NCBI RefSeq assembly: GCF_900113735.1
Contig: NZ_FOQM01000011.1
Location: forward strand, 62,001 to 126,000
Direction of reading: 5' to 3'
Source of the DNA: Bradyrhizobium sp. Gha
Lineage (GTDB): Bacteria; Pseudomonadota; Alphaproteobacteria; Rhizobiales; Xanthobacteraceae
Length of the DNA: 64,000 bases
Below, in pieces: positions 26,757 through 35,923 of the stretch. Positions within the stretch are counted from its first letter, which is position 1. Every line of letters starts with the position of its first letter. A program made the position numbers and the translations under genes. The notes under the pieces are model-generated. The model ran no database searches. It was not told the origin of the DNA and worked only from the letters and a program-made list of their open reading frames with translations.

Positions 26757-28418
26757 TCAGTCGCCGCCCCCTTGTTTCGTCCAAAGCATGCCATCGCACC
26801 ACACGTGATCAACGCGGTCCCACTGGCACGCAGAAGCGGCATTCGGAAAAAAGCCGCGACCATTGTGATTGGCGCTGGTGTTGCATAGTAGCGGAATGCC
26901 CGTGAGACCTTCGTATTCCAGGAGAAGTTCGGCGACTTTATGCTGAGAGGTCCTGCTAACAGTCTGCAATCGCGCTGATCCGTCCAGATGCACAACAGCG
27001 GGGATCTTATCCCGCCATTCTGCTCGTGTTAGGTGCTCGAAGAGCATGTAAGGGTCTGGCGTTCCAGGGCTAAAAATATCCGGCGCCCGATCCTCCAGGC
27101 ATATTGGCGCTACAGGCCGAAAGTGCTCACGAAGTTTGATGTCGTTGAGACGGTTCTTCATTTGCGGCGATGTCGCCGAGGCCAGTATGCTTCTGCTACC
27201 CAGAGCCCGAGGTCCAAGCTCCGCGCGGCCTGCAAGGAAAATGACCGGCTGGTTGCTGGCGAGAATGGTTGCAAGTTCACGCATATTGCATGGTGAGCCG
27301 CCCCATCCGGGCGGCACGTCGCCTCGTTCCACGGCTGGACCACTATAGACGGACCATTCCAAGGGTACAAAACCTTGTTCCGCCGCCAACGCGGAGCAAG
27401 CAGCACCTATTGCCGAGCCACTGTCATTCGGAAAGGGGGGCACCCAGATATCGTCGAACAAGCCGGCAGCTCGTAATGCACTATTCCATTTTATGTTGAG
27501 ACCGCAGCCGCCGGTTATGCAGAGATTGGGCGCGGGAAGGCTCGAATGTCTCTGTATCGCACTCGCGAGCTTGCTAACGAGCAGTCGCTCTTGGAAGCGA
27601 TGAAAGGATGCAAGCACATTTGCGGAAGGTTTGGCCCTTAGCCGAACCGCGCAAGCATCGAAGAACGCATGGACCGGCTCAAGTGCGACGTCCTCGCTGC
27701 AACGACCGACAGGCTCCGTAAACGTGCTAAAGTGCTTTTCGTAGAGCTCCTGAAACACCTCGACGATGCTTTCATCGATTGAACCGAGCGCGATGTAAGC
27801 CATCAACTTGCCCGCAACACCGAGGTCCCACTTGGTCCGGTTCGCCTGCTTATAAGGCCCGAAGTGATAGCCTGCGGCAGCATAAGCATGCCCGATCAGC
27901 GGGAAGAGACACTCGAGGAACCTGGCTGCGCGCCGTTCTACATGATAGAGCCGTGGGAAGGAGGCGCCGTCCCAAACCAGACAGAACGCGGGCTGCCCGG
28001 CCTTGGCGAAAGGACTAGTACAAAAAGCGGAAGCCACGTGGGCTGCGACATGCGGATAGCTTTGATAGGGGAAGGCGCTCTCCTTGAGCATGAGCCCAGC
28101 GCCTTCGTGCGCTATGAGGAGGCCTTCGGCATCGCTCTCAACATACGGCGCCCCTTTAAGGACAATGGGTGCAGTCCCGCTGAGAACCTGGAATTGTGAC
28201 TCAACCTCGCCCCACCATCCATCGATAACGAACCGGTCGACGTCCCGCGGCTCCAAACCGTGCTCTGCCAAGGCGAGAACAACCGCATCGAGATTGTGGA
28301 GTTTTTGATATCGCGGATTATTGTCCCGCTTCTCCTGCTCGACACAAAAGACCAGCCGTCCGTCCTCGACAAGGGCGACTGCTCCGTCATGGGTCAGTTT
28401 GATACCGCAGATTCGCAT
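26757..28418 (-). CDS. NodU/CmcH-type carbamoyltransferase
   Basis: 553 residues, normal for this family, which transfers carbamoyl from carbamoyl phosphate through a carbamoyl-adenylate to a hydroxyl or amino group. The N-terminal Kae1-like domain shows GIKLTHDGAVALVEDG, the metal-binding His pair in HVAAHVASAFCTSPF, LVWDGAS, and GGCGLNIKWN (nucleotide-binding GG..LN). The C-terminal YrdC-like domain has GRAELGPRALGSRSILA and FRPVAPICLEDRA. All expected motifs are intact. It is probably not nodU itself: no other nod genes are nearby, and it sits with an aminotransferase, a PurF-like protein, a HAD phosphatase and a beta-hydroxyacid dehydrogenase. A tailoring carbamoylation in a small-molecule pathway is the likeliest role. 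Confidence 0.87.
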   Translation of the reverse strand: MRICGIKLTHDGAVALVEDGRLVFCVEQEKRDNNPRYQKLHNLDAVVLALAEHGLEPRDVDRFVIDGWWGEVESQFQVLSGTAPIVLKGAPYVESDAEGLLIAHEGAGLMLKESAFPYQSYPHVAAHVASAFCTSPFAKAGQPAFCLVWDGASFPRLYHVERRAARFLECLFPLIGHAYAAAGYHFGPYKQANRTKWDLGVAGKLMAYIALGSIDESIVEVFQELYEKHFSTFTEPVGRCSEDVALEPVHAFFDACAVRLRAKPSANVLASFHRFQERLLVSKLASAIQRHSSLPAPNLCITGGCGLNIKWNSALRAAGLFDDIWVPPFPNDSGSAIGAACSALAAEQGFVPLEWSVYSGPAVERGDVPPGWGGSPCNMRELATILASNQPVIFLAGRAELGPRALGSRSILASATSPQMKNRLNDIKLREHFRPVAPICLEDRAPDIFSPGTPDPYMLFEHLTRAEWRDKIPAVVHLDGSARLQTVSRTSQHKVAELLLEYEGLTGIPLLCNTSANHNGRGFFPNAASACQWDRVDHVWCDGMLWTKQGGGD

Positions 28419-28883
28419 ACAGTCTCCGCACCTATGTCAGATTCACGATTTGAAGGGGCCCCAACTGCTGCTCATGTCGCGACAGTCAGATGGGCTCCCA
28501 CTGGCATGATGCACGCTCTGGGCCAGTTCCAATCAGAGGAATCGCTGGCAATTGTCTGATCAAAGTCGAGGTTAGAGCCAGCTTGACCGATTCGTGACAC
28601 CGCACGCGTTCGGTTTCGGACCAACCACTCGGGCCTGCTGCAACAATTTCGATGCGCACGACCTGGGGCTGCGATCCGCATACTTGATTGAGATCGCGAC
28701 CGGGCCTTCTATTCCAGGATCAGGAGACGTGGCGCCGAAGAGGCAGCTACGAATCGCATTCTTTGATGTTACACCTCACCGATACTCGTCTTCACGGACA
28801 CAGCTGCTTACACTGCACAGCGAAAGTTAAGAGCCGAAGCGCAGATTTATACCAAATGCCTTCATCTCAGACCTGACCGGCGG
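28419..28883. other. intergenic region between two minus-strand genes
   Basis: About 465 bases upstream of the carbamoyltransferase. No gene seen. I looked for a nod box and for a TGGCAC-N5-TTGC-type sigma-54 promoter on the minus strand and found neither. The spacing suggests the carbamoyltransferase has its own promoter. Confidence 0.45.
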
Positions 28884-30146
28884 TTATCTGAGCCTAAGGC
28901 TGTTTAACGCCTGGACGATTCGCTTCAGTCCGATCGCCAACGTCTCTGGTGGAACGCCGAATGAGACTCGCAGGCCGCTGACGTCGCCAAACGCTTCTCC
29001 CCCAGCGCAAGCCACGTTAGTTTGCTTCAAAAGCCAGCTTGCAAAATCGTCTGTCACGCCAAATTGCCCCTCGTCCTGCAAAGCAGATGCAAGCCTACTT
29101 AAATCAAGATAGAAGAAGAACGCGCCGTCGGCGCGAGATACGGTTACATCACGGAGACTAGAAAGAATGTTAAGACCTATATCGCGAGCGCTGAAAATCC
29201 GTTCGTATGTCTCCCGCGCAACGTGGCCGCCGGCGCGAAAGTGCCTTATCGTGACCCGCTGCGCCTCTCGGCTTGGTGTTTTCGCTGCATATCCCCGAAG
29301 CTTTCTTGCGGCCGAAACGATGCCCCGAGGAGCGACGAAATAACCCAAGCGAGAGCCAGATATTGCCAATGCCTGTGAAGATGGATTGACCATGATCGTT
29401 CGCGAACGCACGGCGGGGTGCACCACCACGATCGAGTCATGGCGGTGCAAACCTGTGAATACCAATCTTGAATAGCGCTCGTCCGAAATGATCCATATTT
29501 GAGATTCGATAGCAAGCTCGGCGACCTTTTGCAATGTTGTTCGATTGTAGACTGCACCGGTCGGATTGTTGGGTGAGTTGATGATCATCGCTTTCGTGCG
29601 CGATGTGACGGCAGCTCGGATCGAGCTTACATCTGGGGTATATCGTGGTCGCCGAGCATCGACGAACACTGGTACTGCGCCAGCGGCGTGAACCAGCGCC
29701 GGTACTAACGGCTGCCAGGGCCGGATAATGATAACTTCGTCGCCCTTCTCCAGGACAGCCAAGCCCGCATTGAGCAGCGCCTCCTTTGACCCAGCAGTGA
29801 TTGCGATCTCTTCCGGGCTCCAATCAAAGCCTGTCTGGGCCACGATCCTTTCCGCAATAGCTTTGCGGAGCGGCAGGTGGCCGATGGGATCCACGACGTC
29901 GCTTTTCCCCGATTCCCCGGCCACCGCCCTCTCGAGCGCTGATAACCCTGGATGGAAGATATCGTCGTTTGCGAGATCGATGAACTGGTGTTTGCAAAAC
30001 GCAGAACTCGACGCCACGTCCTGGCCGCGCGGCGCATGCTCTGTGAAACAGAACGATGTCAGGAGGGACGGCAACGCGACCTCATACGGCAGTCGAACTC
30101 GAACGGCGTGCCTATGCTCGCGATCGCCGTTTGGGCTCAACATCAA
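28884..30146 (-). CDS. fold-type I aminotransferase homologue lacking the PLP lysine
   Basis: 420 residues with the class I/II aminotransferase layout: ITAGSKEALLNAG (phosphate-binding helix), SPNNPTGAVY (N194), ISDERYSRLVF (D222, Y225) and C-terminal GLRVSFGVP (substrate-carboxylate Arg). Where relatives read SK-x-yAMTGxRxGY, this protein reads SSQALAISGSRLGY: Q258 occupies the Schiff-base lysine position (codon CAG at 29375-29373), while R266 is kept. Without lysine, normal transamination should fail. The protein may bind PLP or PMP non-covalently, catalyse another reaction, or be a pseudoenzyme. The rest of the fold is undamaged, arguing against simple decay. It is divergent from the PurF-like operon across a 690-bp gap. 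Confidence 0.82.
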   Translation of the reverse strand: MMLSPNGDREHRHAVRVRLPYEVALPSLLTSFCFTEHAPRGQDVASSSAFCKHQFIDLANDDIFHPGLSALERAVAGESGKSDVVDPIGHLPLRKAIAERIVAQTGFDWSPEEIAITAGSKEALLNAGLAVLEKGDEVIIIRPWQPLVPALVHAAGAVPVFVDARRPRYTPDVSSIRAAVTSRTKAMIINSPNNPTGAVYNRTTLQKVAELAIESQIWIISDERYSRLVFTGLHRHDSIVVVHPAVRSRTIMVNPSSQALAISGSRLGYFVAPRGIVSAARKLRGYAAKTPSREAQRVTIRHFRAGGHVARETYERIFSARDIGLNILSSLRDVTVSRADGAFFFYLDLSRLASALQDEGQFGVTDDFASWLLKQTNVACAGGEAFGDVSGLRVSFGVPPETLAIGLKRIVQALNSLRLR

Positions 30147-30839
30147 GCGGAATGATCTATGGCTCGACTATCGCTGCAGAGAACGCCATCCTGGACTGCT
30201 TGCAAATACGGGACCTGCCATCGTTCTCCTTGCGAAGCGTTTCGCCGCCAGCGCGTGGACACCTCGCTCATTCCGGGTTCGAAGGGTTTCGCAAGCGTGA
30301 GGATTGGGCGTCGCGCCCCGCGACAGAGCCGTTGAAGGTGACATATCGCAGTTATTGGCCAAGCTGTTGGTGCATTTCGTGGTACTGGTCCGCGCTAGCG
30401 ACACGGTGCGTCATGGCAAAGCTTCATGGTCCTGATCAATCACCAGCGTTGGTAGTTGATCAGGCGAGCGTCGAACGCCACTCTGGCATGCTTAGAGCCC
30501 TTCTCCTTAGTCCGGTCCCTAAAGCCCGCGTTGGCGGCCGTACGCAAAATGAAGGACATGAGTGAAAGATCAGAACGCTTTCTCCGGCTTTAAGCTCGGT
30601 ATCCGATCGATCCGGTGTGGCGCGCTTCGCACATGGTCGTAGCATCCCGAACATCGCGTGGGTGCTTAAACGACGCACAATACCCACTCGATGGTTAGAA
30701 TGGCTTGTGTTCGAGCTCTCCTCGCTCCGGAACTGACAGCCAACGCATGCAACGGGCTGGTACGACGCTTGCTTGAGGATGACGCGATCTGCCATCGAGG
30801 CGCCCCACCAGAGCGACTCCTTAACAAGTGGGTGACTAT
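30147..30839. other. divergent promoter region of the putative biosynthetic cluster
   Basis: Lies between the minus-strand aminotransferase and the plus-strand PurF-like operon, so promoters for both are expected here. The one clear structure is the dyad at 30431-30464. No nod box, NifA-type TGT-N10-ACA site or sigma-54 element could be recognised, and no convincing CDS is present. Confidence 0.5.
30431..30464. promoter_or_regulatory. strong dyad, candidate operator
   Basis: CCTGATCAA (30431-30439) and TTGATCAGG (30456-30464) are a perfect 9-bp inverted repeat. Inside it ACCA and TGGT flank a GCGT loop, so nearly the whole 34-bp element is self-complementary. There is no U-tract, so it is not a typical terminator. 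Its position in the divergent intergenic region suits a regulator binding both directions. Confidence 0.5.
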
Positions 30840-32420
30840 ATGTCCGGTGTCGCCGGTGCGTTTCTCTGCGCTTCAAGCGAACCATCCTCACGTGTCGTTG
30901 ACCAGCTGAACAAGATGATTCCGACACTTGCACTGCGTGGGCAAGCGGGTGTCGTAGTCTCCGCTTTTATGCAAGAGCGTGGACTCCGACATGGAAGGGC
31001 GTTTCAATCGCACGATAATCCAGTGCGCATTGACTGCATCGAACGGGATCCGTGCTTTCGGCCTCATGTTGCAATCGCCCAGATCCATAGCGCATCCTGT
31101 GGACCTGCAGATGGCCGCGACGTGCAGTCAATTCCTAGCCACCATTTTGCCATTTCTCTAGACGGCGCCTTGGTGAACGCTCATGAACTCAGGAGCGAAT
31201 TACTCGCTCGAGGCCGACTAATAGATACCAACACCGACGCCGAGCTCTTACTGAGGTGGATTGAACAAACTTGCGAACGAGACTATTGGCGCCACGGCCG
31301 GACCGTAGACTACGAAGCTATCTTTCGCGAGCTTGATGATCGCATCGATGGTGCCCTTAGTGCGCTTTTGCTAGATACGGACGGAGATCTTGTTGCATAC
31401 CGCAGTCGAAGCGGTTTGCGGCCATTGGAGACCATGCGAGCAAGTAATGGATTATTGCTGTTCGCTTCTGAAAATTGTGCCTTCGCAGGCTTGCAAGGTG
31501 AGACCCGCCAGCTCTTGCCTGGGAGCATACAGCGCGTGGATGCTAAGACGGGCGCCAGCGTTGACTATCCCCTGAACTGCCGAGGACAGAAGGCCAAGCT
31601 CTGCGCCTACGAAGCTATCTATTTGGGTAGTCCAAGCACGTCAGTCGAGGGCCATTCACATCGCCAAACCCGTTACAACATCGGGCGCTCTTTGGGCAGA
31701 ATTGTTGCGGAGCGACTTCAAGCAGAGTCACTCTTGATGCCCCCAATCGTGTCCTCCATGCCGAATACCGGGGGACCGTACGCCGATGGCCTGTTTGACT
31801 CGCTCGCTGAACAGGGCATGCTTGCTACGCGTACTGACGTAATTGCAACCCAATTTCTTGAGCGAACGCTGCTCGGCAGAACCAGCGCCCGGCAATCACG
31901 CATTGCCCGGAAGTATCGAGTGTTGGAACGCGCCGCAGCTGAACGGACCGTAATTGTTGTCGACGAAGCCCTTATTCGAGGCGATACCAGCCAAGCCGTC
32001 ACAACGATGCTCCATGCCGCTGGAGCCAAAGCCGTTCATTGGGCGATTGGCTCTCCTCCTATCGTTGCTCCAAACTACTACGGCATGGGTATTGATACGC
32101 TAGATGAGCTCGCATTCTGGCAGGCATTGAAGCGGCTGCCGCCCGAACTGCGCGCCCAGTGCCTTCGCTTTCACAGGATGGAGCCGCCAGCGCTCAGAAT
32201 TATTGAGAGCAACATTGCGACGGCGATCCAAGCAGCATCGATAACTTACCTGCCGTTTAGCGCTCTTGTATCCGTATTAGCCAACAGGGTAGAGGGCATC
32301 GATCTGTCACCCTTCACGTTCGAAATGCCGACTCCCGCTGGACGGCAACGCGCGCGTGGACACTTGGAAGCGTTGCTGAACGCTCTTCCTGTCAATACCC
32401 GTTTGAGGTCAAGATCATGA
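30840..32420 (+). CDS. PurF-like amidophosphoribosyltransferase homologue with Cys-to-Ser nucleophile
   Basis: 526 residues from the ATG at 30840; a GTG at 30828 would add four. The Ntn glutaminase fold is recognisable: MSGVAGAF in place of MCGIVGI, RGQAGVV, IAQIHSASCGPADGRDVQ, LVNAHELRSELLARG, SGLRPLE. A phosphoribosyltransferase domain follows, with the PRPP loop VIVVDEALIRGDTS and GSPPIVAPNYYGMGID. The N-terminal catalytic cysteine is serine, so glutamine hydrolysis as in PurF is unlikely, and the VDDSIVRGTT loop is also modified. It may use ammonia or another amine as the nucleophile on PRPP. It overlaps the HAD gene by ATGA, so the operon is translationally coupled. Unlikely to be the housekeeping purF. 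Confidence 0.82.
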   Translation: MSGVAGAFLCASSEPSSRVVDQLNKMIPTLALRGQAGVVVSAFMQERGLRHGRAFQSHDNPVRIDCIERDPCFRPHVAIAQIHSASCGPADGRDVQSIPSHHFAISLDGALVNAHELRSELLARGRLIDTNTDAELLLRWIEQTCERDYWRHGRTVDYEAIFRELDDRIDGALSALLLDTDGDLVAYRSRSGLRPLETMRASNGLLLFASENCAFAGLQGETRQLLPGSIQRVDAKTGASVDYPLNCRGQKAKLCAYEAIYLGSPSTSVEGHSHRQTRYNIGRSLGRIVAERLQAESLLMPPIVSSMPNTGGPYADGLFDSLAEQGMLATRTDVIATQFLERTLLGRTSARQSRIARKYRVLERAAAERTVIVVDEALIRGDTSQAVTTMLHAAGAKAVHWAIGSPPIVAPNYYGMGIDTLDELAFWQALKRLPPELRAQCLRFHRMEPPALRIIESNIATAIQAASITYLPFSALVSVLANRVEGIDLSPFTFEMPTPAGRQRARGHLEALLNALPVNTRLRSRS

Positions 32421-33097
32421 AACCCGCTCTCGTATTTGACTGGAACGGAACACTGCTCGATGACACCTATGCGCTGCTCGAAACGACGAATGTCATTTTG
32501 GACCGCTTTAGTCGTCCGAGCATCGATATAAAGACCTTTCGAGATCGTTGTGATGTCCCCCTCTCTCGTCTCTATCATAGCCTTGGAATGTCGCATGAGG
32601 AGGTCGAGGCAGTGGAGCGTGACGAGGGCGCACTGTTCCACGACACCTACGAGCCTCTTGCGGATAAAGCCGATTTACGTGAAGGGGCGCGCAGAGTGCT
32701 GGAGTTGGCGCAACGAGAATCCGCACTGCTCATCATTCTCAGCAACCACATAGTTGCGCCTCTGAAGTCCCAGCTGAGACGACTTGGTGTGGATAACTAC
32801 ATCACCGAGGTGCTCGCGTTTGAGAGCCGTGCCACGCAGTACAAATCGATGAGCAAGGGAGAGCGACTTCGGCTTTATATGGAAAACCACAACCTGAAGC
32901 CGTCGTCCACCTTCATCATCGGCGATATGCCTGTCGAGACCGATATTGCACGTGATCTCGGGCTGACAAGCATATCCATTACCGGAGGATTTGTCTCGAC
33001 CTCTCGCCTGCAAGCCGCGCGCCCGGATTACACGATCGACAACCACCACGAGCTGGTGCCCATCCTGCAAAGGCAGGGCTTCTTTTCAGGATGCTGA
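32417..33097 (+). CDS. HAD-family phosphatase (Gph-like)
   Basis: 226 residues. HAD motif I is FDWNGTLLDD (nucleophile D8; the second Asp is Asn, as in several WNGTL-type HADs), motif II is LIILSNH, and motif IV is FIIGDMPVETDIARDLG. The cap region (CDVPLSRLYHSLGMSHEEVEAVE) resembles phosphoglycolate-phosphatase-like proteins. The likely role is removal of a phosphate from a pathway intermediate, for example one derived from PRPP by the upstream PurF-like enzyme. That is inferred from the 4-bp overlap with it and the 3-bp gap to the next gene. Confidence 0.83.
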   Translation: MKPALVFDWNGTLLDDTYALLETTNVILDRFSRPSIDIKTFRDRCDVPLSRLYHSLGMSHEEVEAVERDEGALFHDTYEPLADKADLREGARRVLELAQRESALLIILSNHIVAPLKSQLRRLGVDNYITEVLAFESRATQYKSMSKGERLRLYMENHNLKPSSTFIIGDMPVETDIARDLGLTSISITGGFVSTSRLQAARPDYTIDNHHELVPILQRQGFFSGC

Positions 33098-33100
33098 ATC

Positions 33101-34003
33101 ATGAGCAAGGGATCATCAGTGAACGCGCCTCTCAAAACTATCAAGCAGTGCATAGGACTTATCGGAGCGGGCCGCATGGGAACGGGTATCGGCATGAGCC
33201 TGCTGCGTCAGCAATTCGAACTCCACATCAAAGTCAACAAGAACCGGCTTGGTGCTGATCGCCTGACAGGTGCAGGAGCCCGAGAGCATAAGTCGCTCGC
33301 TGAGTTGGCGCAGCACGTAAGTGTGGTGGTGTTGTCCTTACCATCCAGCCGCGAGGTTGAGACGGTGTGCCTCGAGCACGATGGGCTGTTTGCGCACATG
33401 AGCCGAGGAGGTTTGATAATTGATTGCACAACCTCGTATCCTGCCTCGACCATTGCATTGGCCAAAGAGGCTCAAAGACGAGGTCTAAGCTTTATTGATG
33501 CTCCAGTGACACGAAGCCCCGCGCAAGCTGAGCTTGGCCTTCTCAATGCGATGGTTGGATCGGATGCAACACTCTTTCCCGCCGCCGAACGCATTCTGGC
33601 CGCGTTTTGCGAGACCGTGATGCATGCTGGCGATGTCGGACAAGGCCACAAGCTGAAGCTCGTTTACAACAGCATGACTATGGGCATAGCTGCGGTTGCC
33701 GCTGAAGTTTGCCAATTGGCAGATCGTCTTCAGATTGATCTTGTAACGCTGCGTTCCTTGGTCAGTCGGGGTTCTACTAACAGTGGAATATTTCAAGCCT
33801 TCGCTGCCTTTTTATTGGGAGAGAGACCAGATGCACTGGCAATCTCGATTGCGAATGCTGCAAAGGATATCGAGTGTGCGGTGCGCCTAGCGCGCGAGAG
33901 CGCGGTGTGCGTGCCGGTTCTGGATGCTGCCGCGCTGGAATTCAGCGTCTCGGTTGTCGCAGGCAAAGGTGAACTGACCCTACCGCATTTGGCCCGACAA
34001 TAG
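33101..34003 (+). CDS. beta-hydroxyacid dehydrogenase (3-hydroxyisobutyrate dehydrogenase family)
   Basis: 300 residues, normal for the family. The Rossmann motif GLIGAGRMGTGIGMSLL (about 18-34) binds NAD(P). The substrate loop is DAPVTRSPAQAELGLLNAMVG. The catalytic Lys lies in GHKLKLVYNSM, in the position of the conserved GxxxKxxxN helix. The C-terminal helical domain is complete. Usual reactions are oxidation of beta-hydroxyacids or reduction of the semialdehyde/imine; close relatives include imine reductases, so the substrate is open. It is the last gene of the three-gene operon. Confidence 0.84.
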   Translation: MSKGSSVNAPLKTIKQCIGLIGAGRMGTGIGMSLLRQQFELHIKVNKNRLGADRLTGAGAREHKSLAELAQHVSVVVLSLPSSREVETVCLEHDGLFAHMSRGGLIIDCTTSYPASTIALAKEAQRRGLSFIDAPVTRSPAQAELGLLNAMVGSDATLFPAAERILAAFCETVMHAGDVGQGHKLKLVYNSMTMGIAAVAAEVCQLADRLQIDLVTLRSLVSRGSTNSGIFQAFAAFLLGERPDALAISIANAAKDIECAVRLARESAVCVPVLDAAALEFSVSVVAGKGELTLPHLARQ

Positions 34004-34219
34004 ACGCTTAGTATGAATTTAAGCGGACCATCTTTCTGCGTAAATGCCGCGAACCCGTCCGCCGGCACCTTGGTCGCGAGGTGGGTATTGCCAAAGCGCG
34101 CCGGGACGATCCGCCCATAAGCAGGCCGCTCTTCCTTGGTGAGCCAGCCGATGATACCGGAAGGCAAGGAGCGATTCAGCACTCGGTTCGGTGAGCGGCT
34201 TACCCTGTTCGAGCGTCAT
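34004..34219 (-). pseudogene. aldehyde dehydrogenase fragment
   Basis: Two minus-strand frames carry pieces of a succinate-semialdehyde-type dehydrogenase: TLEQGKPLTE in one (34.19-34.22 kb), then WLTKEERPAYGRIVPAR in the next (34.07-34.15 kb), corresponding to the family's TLEQGKPLAEA and FAEEGRRAYGRIVPA. The fragment is about 70 codons, frameshifted, with neither the catalytic domain nor the N-terminus nearby. It is a decayed relic converging on the biosynthetic operon. Confidence 0.6.
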
Positions 34220-34366
34220 GATTGATGCGACGCAGGCTAGCGCGTGAACGTATAAGATCGGCCGCCATGCGCATGGTCAAGGCGGAAACATCATCCGCCC
34301 CGTTCGCATCGCAAACGCTTGAATGATTTGCGATGACTGTTGTGGAAACACTTCAACACCAAACAG

Positions 34367-35085
34367 CTAGCCATTTTGGCGTAAAACTCCCCTTAAGCCA
34401 AAATCGCGGATGCCTTCGCGGTTGGAAGTTCCATCCCACGTTCGCCCCTCCAACACGCGACCGGTTTGCTTTCTTTGCACTCCACCCCACTGGTAGGCAA
34501 CGCCCGCGTCTATGCATTGATCCCGAATAGATCGCACCCAATCGGGCTCCATCGGACGCGCGGCGGGACCGCCTTCACCGCCCGCAATAGCCCAGTCAAT
34601 GACCTCAAGATTAAGGTTCTCAAGCGGACCAAGCAATGGTTCGAGGCTCAAGAACTTAATGAATGCCGGTGTCGAACGCAGATGGTCATTCGATCGGTAT
34701 ATTCCTCGCTTTCGACGCTTACTCCCATCCAAACAATGTTCGGCCGCGGAAGTCGGTTCGCAACGCTGGCGAGCCGTTCTGCACGTTTGGTCAAGATTTT
34801 GAAACGTGTGATGTCTAGCACGTTGCATCACATCAAAAACTTTGCCGATGAATTCCAGTGGCACGTTCTCGTGGAACAAGTTCGACATCGATTGACGAAG
34901 ATGACTTCTGCGGTCTTCCACTTGAGGGTATGTTTAAGACGGCATCGTCTAGAACGATTTTGCCATTCCTCTTAGCGCTGCTACCGGTCACGCGAGTCGT
35001 GCCCGCGTATTTTGGCTCCCCCATCGCTTCCAATGGGCGAGCAAGACGCATTGCGTAGCAGTTCGTGCATCGGTCGCACCGCCTC
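34367..35085 (-). pseudogene. DUF5131 (phage Gp37/Gp68) protein, degraded
   Basis: Pieces of this family appear in order. CDRCTNCYAMRLARPLEAMGEPKYAGTTRV (35.0-35.08 kb) is the N-terminal Cys motif region. Then comes the NLFHENVPLEFIGKVFDVM block (34.83-34.88), followed by HLRSTPAFIKFLSLEPLLGPL, IDWAIAGGEGGPAARPMEPDWVRSIRDQC and a QWGGVQRKQTGR end (34.4-34.67). Frame changes occur near 34.88 and 34.75 kb, and a short FFFK-type stretch before QWGG is missing, so the gene is dead. The family is common on phages and mobile elements; its function is unclear. Confidence 0.68.
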
Positions 35086-35647
35086 GTCTCTGAGCCTCAA
35101 CAATGGTGTCGACGTAAAAGTGCAGTCCGCGTCCCCGCGCAGTCTCAGCGCGTCTACCGTCTCGATCCTCGGACATAACGTGGCTTTGTCGTCGTTCTCC
35201 GCGGCGTTGCAGGCGGAGTTCGCCGACGCAGTGGCGACAACGCCGACAAACTTCGGCACGCCGCCCTTCGGCGGCTCCAATATTCAAAGAGCGACGGGCA
35301 GCAACCTTAGATATAGCTCCGGTGTGGCGAAGCGCGGTTCAGTCCGCCTTGACCGGCTACGTCGCTCAAATCGGACAAAACGATCCCGAAGGGTTCATCC
35401 AGTAATCGAGCGCTGCGCGGCCGGGGACGGCTTGCGCGCGCTGCTGAGGACTGCGGCGGCTCGCACGGATGCACTGCGGTCTGTCGCGTCTCCCAAAAGA
35501 CAGGCATCACAACATGGCAATCACGACAAGTGCAGGGCGGCCCCACGCCGCTTGACTGAGCATCAACGGAAGCGCGTTCCTTATCGAACGCGGCTCCGTC
35601 TCGCAGAATAGCATGCGCATGACTCTGATTTCTCGGCCTCGATCCCC
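35086..35647. other. degraded region, no intact gene
   Basis: Open frames here have shadow-like composition. The last 75 bases (35.57-35.65 kb), in a frame different from the next ORF, read like the missing front of the phage-tail relic (FLIERGSVSQNSMRMTLISRP), so this is probably prophage debris. Confidence 0.4.
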
Positions 35648-35923
35648 ATGGAACTCAACGGCGCAGCAAGCTTAGCTGCTATCGAGAATGGTAGCGGCGC
35701 CACCGTCACCGTGATGGCGCGCGGCAACACTGTTACCATCTTCACCGGCCGCGTGAGCAAGGTTAGCTGCGACTATATAGGCCGCACGATCAACGTGCTC
35801 GGACACGATCATTCGGCTGCGCTCCACGAAAACTGCTACAGCTTCTTCATCGCGCCGGACACGCCCTCAAGGAGTTGGGAGAGGACATCCTGGGTGACGA
35901 TGAGGGAAGCGACGAATGACTGA
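35648..35923 (+). pseudogene. phage tail/late-control D-like relic
   Basis: 91 codons. SGATVTVMARGNTVTIFTGRVSKVSCDYIGRTINVLGHDHSAALHE is reminiscent of the beta-barrel of phage gpD-like tail proteins, where a FxGxVxxxxxD....vxGxDxSaaLhd pattern is typical. The N-terminal strands lie in another frame just upstream, and the sequence ends soon after. I read it as a remnant of a prophage or tail-like element; the family assignment is tentative. Confidence 0.35.

Noticed and set aside
26757..28418. Calling the carbamoyltransferase nodU
   Set aside because: No nodulation gene or nod box is nearby, and the neighbours are enzymes of another kind; the broader NodU/CmcH family call is safer.
28419..30839. 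nod box, NifA site or sigma-54 promoter controlling the NodU-containing cluster
   Set aside because: I looked for the expected patterns in both intergenic regions and found none good enough to report.
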